The notes below the pieces were generated by a model. That model was given only the letters and a program-made list of their open reading frames with translations. It had not been told where the DNA came from and ran no database searches. The translations under genes were made by a program, and so were the position numbers. From assembly GCF_000003815.2 (NCBI RefSeq), contig NC_049991.1, positions 9,339,765 through 9,400,848 of the forward strand: a DNA stretch of 61,084 nt, read 5' to 3'. Position 1 is the first letter of the stretch, and every line of letters starts with the position of its first letter. This DNA is from Branchiostoma floridae (Eukaryota; Chordata; Leptocardii; Amphioxiformes; Branchiostomatidae). Of the stretch, positions 57,285-61,084 are shown one piece after another.

Positions 57285-58226
57285 ATTGAATTGGCTCTTC
57301 AGCCACCTGTCTTCCTTTCTGGCCTGTGTCGTTCTCTTGGTTCGGGACCCAAGAAAACGATACGAGGCAGATTATGTAATGGTCTAGGTCCCCGACAACC
57401 ACTGACCATGACATAAAACAGAAATGACAACAGATGGTGAACCAGGGAAAACCCTGTTTTATAAAGAACAGAATTTTAATACAAAAAATTTCTGTGGCCA
57501 TCGACACAGCCACAGAAACCAAACCAGCCACACACCAGGCCTGTACACCACAGAAACGGACTGAAGCCCTGAATGCAAAAGGAGCCTCTATTTACAAAAT
57601 GTCCTAATTGATATAATATAAACGCCTACTATAATATAAACCCCTACAAGTAACATCACTTGGCATGTCAACAAAACACACACAAGCACCTTACCACCAA
57701 GAATTTGCTGAGTTAACGAAACATCACAATTTACTTCCTATCATGCCATGCGCCAATGACAATCCCAGCCCATATCTGCGACATTTCACACCCCATAAGA
57801 AACATATATTGAGAACTTAACTTAGTTCCAGGTCCCTTGGTAGGTCGCACACCGATCTTGATCCGGGCATGATGACATCAATAAGATCCTGGAAGCAACA
57901 AAACGAAATTATTACAATTAGGTCGAGACAGTCTTCTTGCTTTGTTATACTATACGATTTATAATACACAAAAGGCCACACAAATTATCTATCATGCCGA
58001 CGACAAATTAATACCCGTCCATCTCTGCAATATGTTTGTATATAGTCACATCCCAGAAGATATACAAGAACTTAACTTAGTTTCAGGTCCCTTGGCAGAC
58101 CGTACACCGATCTTTCTGGACGTCACCGTGGAGATGGCATCGCACAACCTCTCACCAGGATAAGTCCCACCATAAACATTTCAGCTGCAGTTGAACCGGG
58201 CTTGGTGGCGCCAAGAAGTTCCTGGA
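57285..58226 (-). repeat. Duplicated block related to 54110-54589
   Basis: 57285-57480 matches 54110-54290; 57835-57893 and 58081-58226 match the exon 54378-54589. In the copies the exon has an internal deletion (57835) or frame damage (58081). Four base differences in the longest open frame of the 57285 block all change the amino acid, which argues that it is noncoding. Confidence 0.7.
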
Positions 58227-58528
58227 AAGTGAAATAACAATTAAGTCGAGACAGACTAACGTCAAATAAATTATCAAGGCAAAATAGATAGGGTACTAGA
58301 ATGCCTTAACGTTACATGTAAGTGCAGTTAGTTCTGCTTTTTTGTAACCTCCGGCGGTCACAAAGGAATTCAACGTTAACGTTACCGAATATTGACTTTG
58401 GACTGACGATTATTTATACAAAACGTATATAAACACACATAAAGGCATTCTGTGAAGAACGAGATACCAACCTGTTATCTAAGGTAGGACGCTCAAACTA
58501 CAAAGGACCCCGCCAGACAGCGACCGTG

Positions 58529-58669
58529 ATGTTGTTCTGTGCTGGGAAGCTGCGAGGTTTATATGTCCGTCACCTCAGACAGCTGGCGCGACAGCAGACA
58601 AATGACGCGACACTTGGTGTCTGGAATTTCAGACAGGTGAACACAGGATCTGGCTCACGATTGGTCTAG
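58529..58669 (+). CDS. Small ORF, 46 codons, possible first exon
   Basis: Starts ATG in CpG-richer DNA and reads MLFCAGKLRGLYVRHLRQLA; Arg-rich and free of acidic residues at first, like a mitochondrial presequence. A GT donor follows CAG at 58637 (AGACAG|GTGAAC), so it may be a first exon, or end at TAG 58667-58669. No downstream partner exon found. Confidence 0.25.
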   Translation: MLFCAGKLRGLYVRHLRQLARQQTNDATLGVWNFRQVNTGSGSRLV

Positions 58670-58699
58670 TCTAGAAAATCCCCACAGTGTCATTGGTCC

Positions 58700-59639
58700 A
58701 AAAATGCACTCGTACGATTGGTTATCTGAAGTAATGAAATTAATTGTACTGTAGATTCACCCGTGGTAAGTACGCTATCTGGACGTACCGGGCATTGAAT
58801 TCGAAAGGTGCACCGTAGTTATTTCAGGTACGGCGATCAAGAACACAGCGACGAATAAAGGCTTGTATCGTAATTTATAACTGACAGCATCAAAGTTCCC
58901 TTACTGTCTAAAGCGTTAGTGTGCAAATATTGAGCTTTAAAACACTGTATCGTATAAAAGCTCTTATAGAAGCTTGGGGTAAAACTTACAATTTACAGTG
59001 TGCGTGTTGTATTTGACATTAAATACCTCGCTACTTTACGTGCGTACAGTGTGCTTGCTATTTGCTATTAAACACAACTAAAAACATTTATACTTTGCAT
59101 CGGGCATGTTTTGCGTCGATACTCTTCTCAACGACCACCTGTCCAAATCGACCGTTTTTCCCGGTCCCCCGGGTGGTCGTCTTGGGCAGGTTTGACTGTA
59201 GTTATATGTTAACATTTGTTGGTATTGCAAACCTGACAGGACTCCAACTCTTCTGTAAAATTTAGTGAGTTCTTTTTTTTTTGCTCCTCAACCATGGGAC
59301 CTACATTTAACACCCTATCTGAGGGACATCCCAAGCTCAAGCTGGTTACTCATTTTCATCTTCAATTGAAATAAGGAAACGTGTGTAAAGTGTCTTTCCC
59401 AATGGTACAACTTCAAAGCATATCAGAGGACTCTATCAAAGTCAAACAGCCTACCTTACACTAGGGTCCAGTTATTTGAGAGTAGAACTCAAATCAGTCA
59501 AGTCCAAATGTGTCTCATTGATGAAACATGTTCAGTCAAGGAGCTTTCATCAAAAGTTCCTTGGTTAAGTTCAATACCTCTCCAAGTATGTCTAAGTTGT
59601 GTTGGCTCAATACAGACCAATAAAACTAGACAACAAATA
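58700..59639. other. Intergenic, no gene seen
   Basis: Contains a G/C-rich patch with a near-palindrome around CGGTCCCCCGGGTGGTCG (about 59150-59180) and SINE-like words near 59385-59420. Nothing coding is supported. Confidence 0.5.
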
Positions 59640-60624
59640 CAGGAGAACTTAGCATTTATTGAAATACAAGTGTTTTATTTCTAATAGCAGACGTAAGCTT
59701 GTTAATCACACGTGTGGTACTCTTCCCTTCACACACTACTTAAAAAGAGTGTTAGGCCATTCACACCCTTAGCTTACTGAACTTGTTCCAAATGCAATGA
59801 CTAAAGTAAATTCATTTAAAATTCATGTCCAACATTATAATTAAATCATAATGTAAATACTACTAAGTATCTTCATATCACCAGCTAAATGTCTTTTAGA
59901 CACGTTCTCAACTGAACAATTAGCTTCAAAACAAAATTTTCTTCCATTAACAAATAATGCAATGATTTCCTTGTACTGTATATTTTTTCCATGTTAGTTT
60001 GTGTCATCTGCATTTGCTATATGAAAAGAGATTAAAATGCTTTTAATCTCTGTGAGAATGTCAAAAGAATATAAAGGTGTAATATGCTTCTTTACACAGT
60101 GATGTTAGGTATACAGCAGAAAAAAAAAGCATCTCTTATTGTTTGGGTCATGATAACATGATCATCAGGTGATACTTTGAAAAATAACAATGTTCAAGGA
60201 ACAAATACTTTGTTATTCTTAGATCAATAACAATTCAAACTTTTACATGAAAGAAACCAATTTCCATCTCAATGCTGTTAAACAACAGTAGAACATCTAT
60301 GTACAGAAGAATACTTTTCCTCCTGACTCTAAACATCAATACAATAAGTATATAGCTCCCCTTGAATAAACTTTCTTTCTCTTTTTGCTATCTTTCTGAA
60401 TTTACAATGATCACAAATACAATTGCAGCAATATTTCTCCTACAATAGATCAAGGGAAGTACAAAAACTAAGAGAACTGATGTGATTAGATAATTTTTGA
60501 ATTGGTAATATTAATCACATTGTATACAATCTGAATTCTTTTTTTAACATTGTTGTACAGTGATTTATAGCCAAAAGAAGTAAAGGAGTTGATACAAGTG
60601 TACATATATTACAAGCTGGTCTCC
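59640..60624 (-). other. 3'UTR of the right-edge minus-strand gene
   Basis: A/T-rich sequence from the stop codon at 60625 down to a minus-strand AATAAA at about 59656-59661. No open frame of note. Confidence 0.5.
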
Positions 60625-60688
60625 TCATCTGAACTCATAGATAGGGAAGCTGTGCTCCACAACGTGGGTAAGGCTTAGGGACTGGTAC
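60625..60688 (-). CDS. Terminal exon of an unrecognised minus-strand gene
   Basis: A TTTCCTCCCTACAG acceptor is followed in phase 2 by YQSLSLTHVVEHSFPIYEFR and TGA (60625-60627). A good acceptor and a downstream polyadenylation signal support a real last exon; the rest lies beyond the window. Family not recognised. Confidence 0.55.
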
Positions 60689-60812
60689 CTGTAGGGAGGA
60701 AATAAACATCAGTACAACACATATAAACAACAAATACAAATTTAATTTTACAGTACTGAAGACATTGTACAAATGCAGTTGAACAATTGTACTTCAAGTA
60801 CATATAAGTTAT

Positions 60813-60974
60813 CCAGGCTCCAAGGTTGCTAGAATAAAAGTAGAAATTGGCCAAATAGACAGAAAGCACACCAAAAGAGTTGGTTGGCCAAGAAGTACAG
60901 TTTGTACATGTCAGGTGTGTTTTCTGTCTATTTTGCCAATTTCTATTATTTTTCCAGCTACAAGGAAAGCCTGG
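60813..60974. mobile_element. Foldback element, arms about 60 bp
   Basis: CCAGGCTCCAAGGTTGCTAG ... TAGAAATTGGCCAAATAGAC pairs with the reverse strand of 60915-60974 (GTCTATTTTGCCAATTTCTA ... GCCTGG). Noncoding; miniature inverted-repeat element. Confidence 0.75.
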
Positions 60975-61084
60975 TAGAGGAGGCTACATATAAGTCTATA
61001 TCAGGAACACACTTATCAAATCAGTGAGTGCACTCTAACAGTAGATTCTCTTTGAAACAAAGGAAGGTTTGATAACTGTAGTGA

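Noticed and set aside
57256-57531. Hydrophobic open frame containing FTICCHFCFMSWSVVVGDLD
   Set aside because: The duplicate at 54110-54290 differs at four sites that all change amino acids, and there are no matching splice signals; most likely noncoding.

Overview
This is animal nuclear DNA. Genes are split into many short exons with GT-AG introns, exons mostly join in phase 1, and the protein families are metazoan: a Cys-loop receptor, a C-type lectin, an SRCR protein, Mind bomb/Neuralized-type proteins and huntingtin-associated HAP40. The intron-rich compact genes, the dense load of small inverted-repeat elements, LINE tails and a Penelope-like fragment, and the unusual domain mixtures suggest an invertebrate deuterostome, most likely amphioxus (Branchiostoma). 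That assignment is inference; no species-specific marker was tested. Three runs of N (2519-2618, 48326-48592, 52268-52367) mark a draft assembly.

Layout. (1) 287-8198, plus: a chimeric receptor whose exons encode an LDLa module, a Frizzled cysteine-rich domain, a kringle and a sushi/CCP domain, spliced in frame onto a full nicotinic-type Cys-loop channel. Its 5' end lies outside the window. (2) 10195-16980, minus: a type II membrane collagen-like C-type lectin. (3) 18373-32803, plus: a 21-exon, 1024-residue protein with four Mind bomb REP/SH3 repeats, a Cys-rich segment, ARM-like helices and a C-terminal domain like that of Neuralized-like protein 4. (4) 33-39 kb: no gene seen; LINE ends, SINE-like sequence and inverted-repeat elements. 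(5) 39294-41938, plus: a small secreted ephrin-receptor-like plus SRCR protein. (6) 42.6-45.5 kb: no gene; inverted-repeat elements. (7) 45530-51921, minus: a multi-exon HAP40 (F8A) orthologue whose last coding segment and stop codon have been copied into a 69-bp minisatellite. (8) 52.3-58.7 kb: a short plus-strand terminal exon, an unrecognised two-exon minus-strand gene, degenerate histone H4 fragments and a duplicated block. (9) The right edge holds the last exon and long 3'UTR of another minus-strand gene.

The reading-frame models were checked by splicing: the summed exon lengths are divisible by three for the lectin (987 nt), the Mind bomb/Neuralized chimera (3075 nt) and the SRCR gene (804 nt), and splice phases agree at every junction. 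The two most notable objects are the receptor chimera at the left end and the Mind bomb-ARM-Neuralized chimera in the middle. Both combine modules that I know only from separate proteins. No operon-like or defence system, CRISPR array or intact autonomous transposon was seen.
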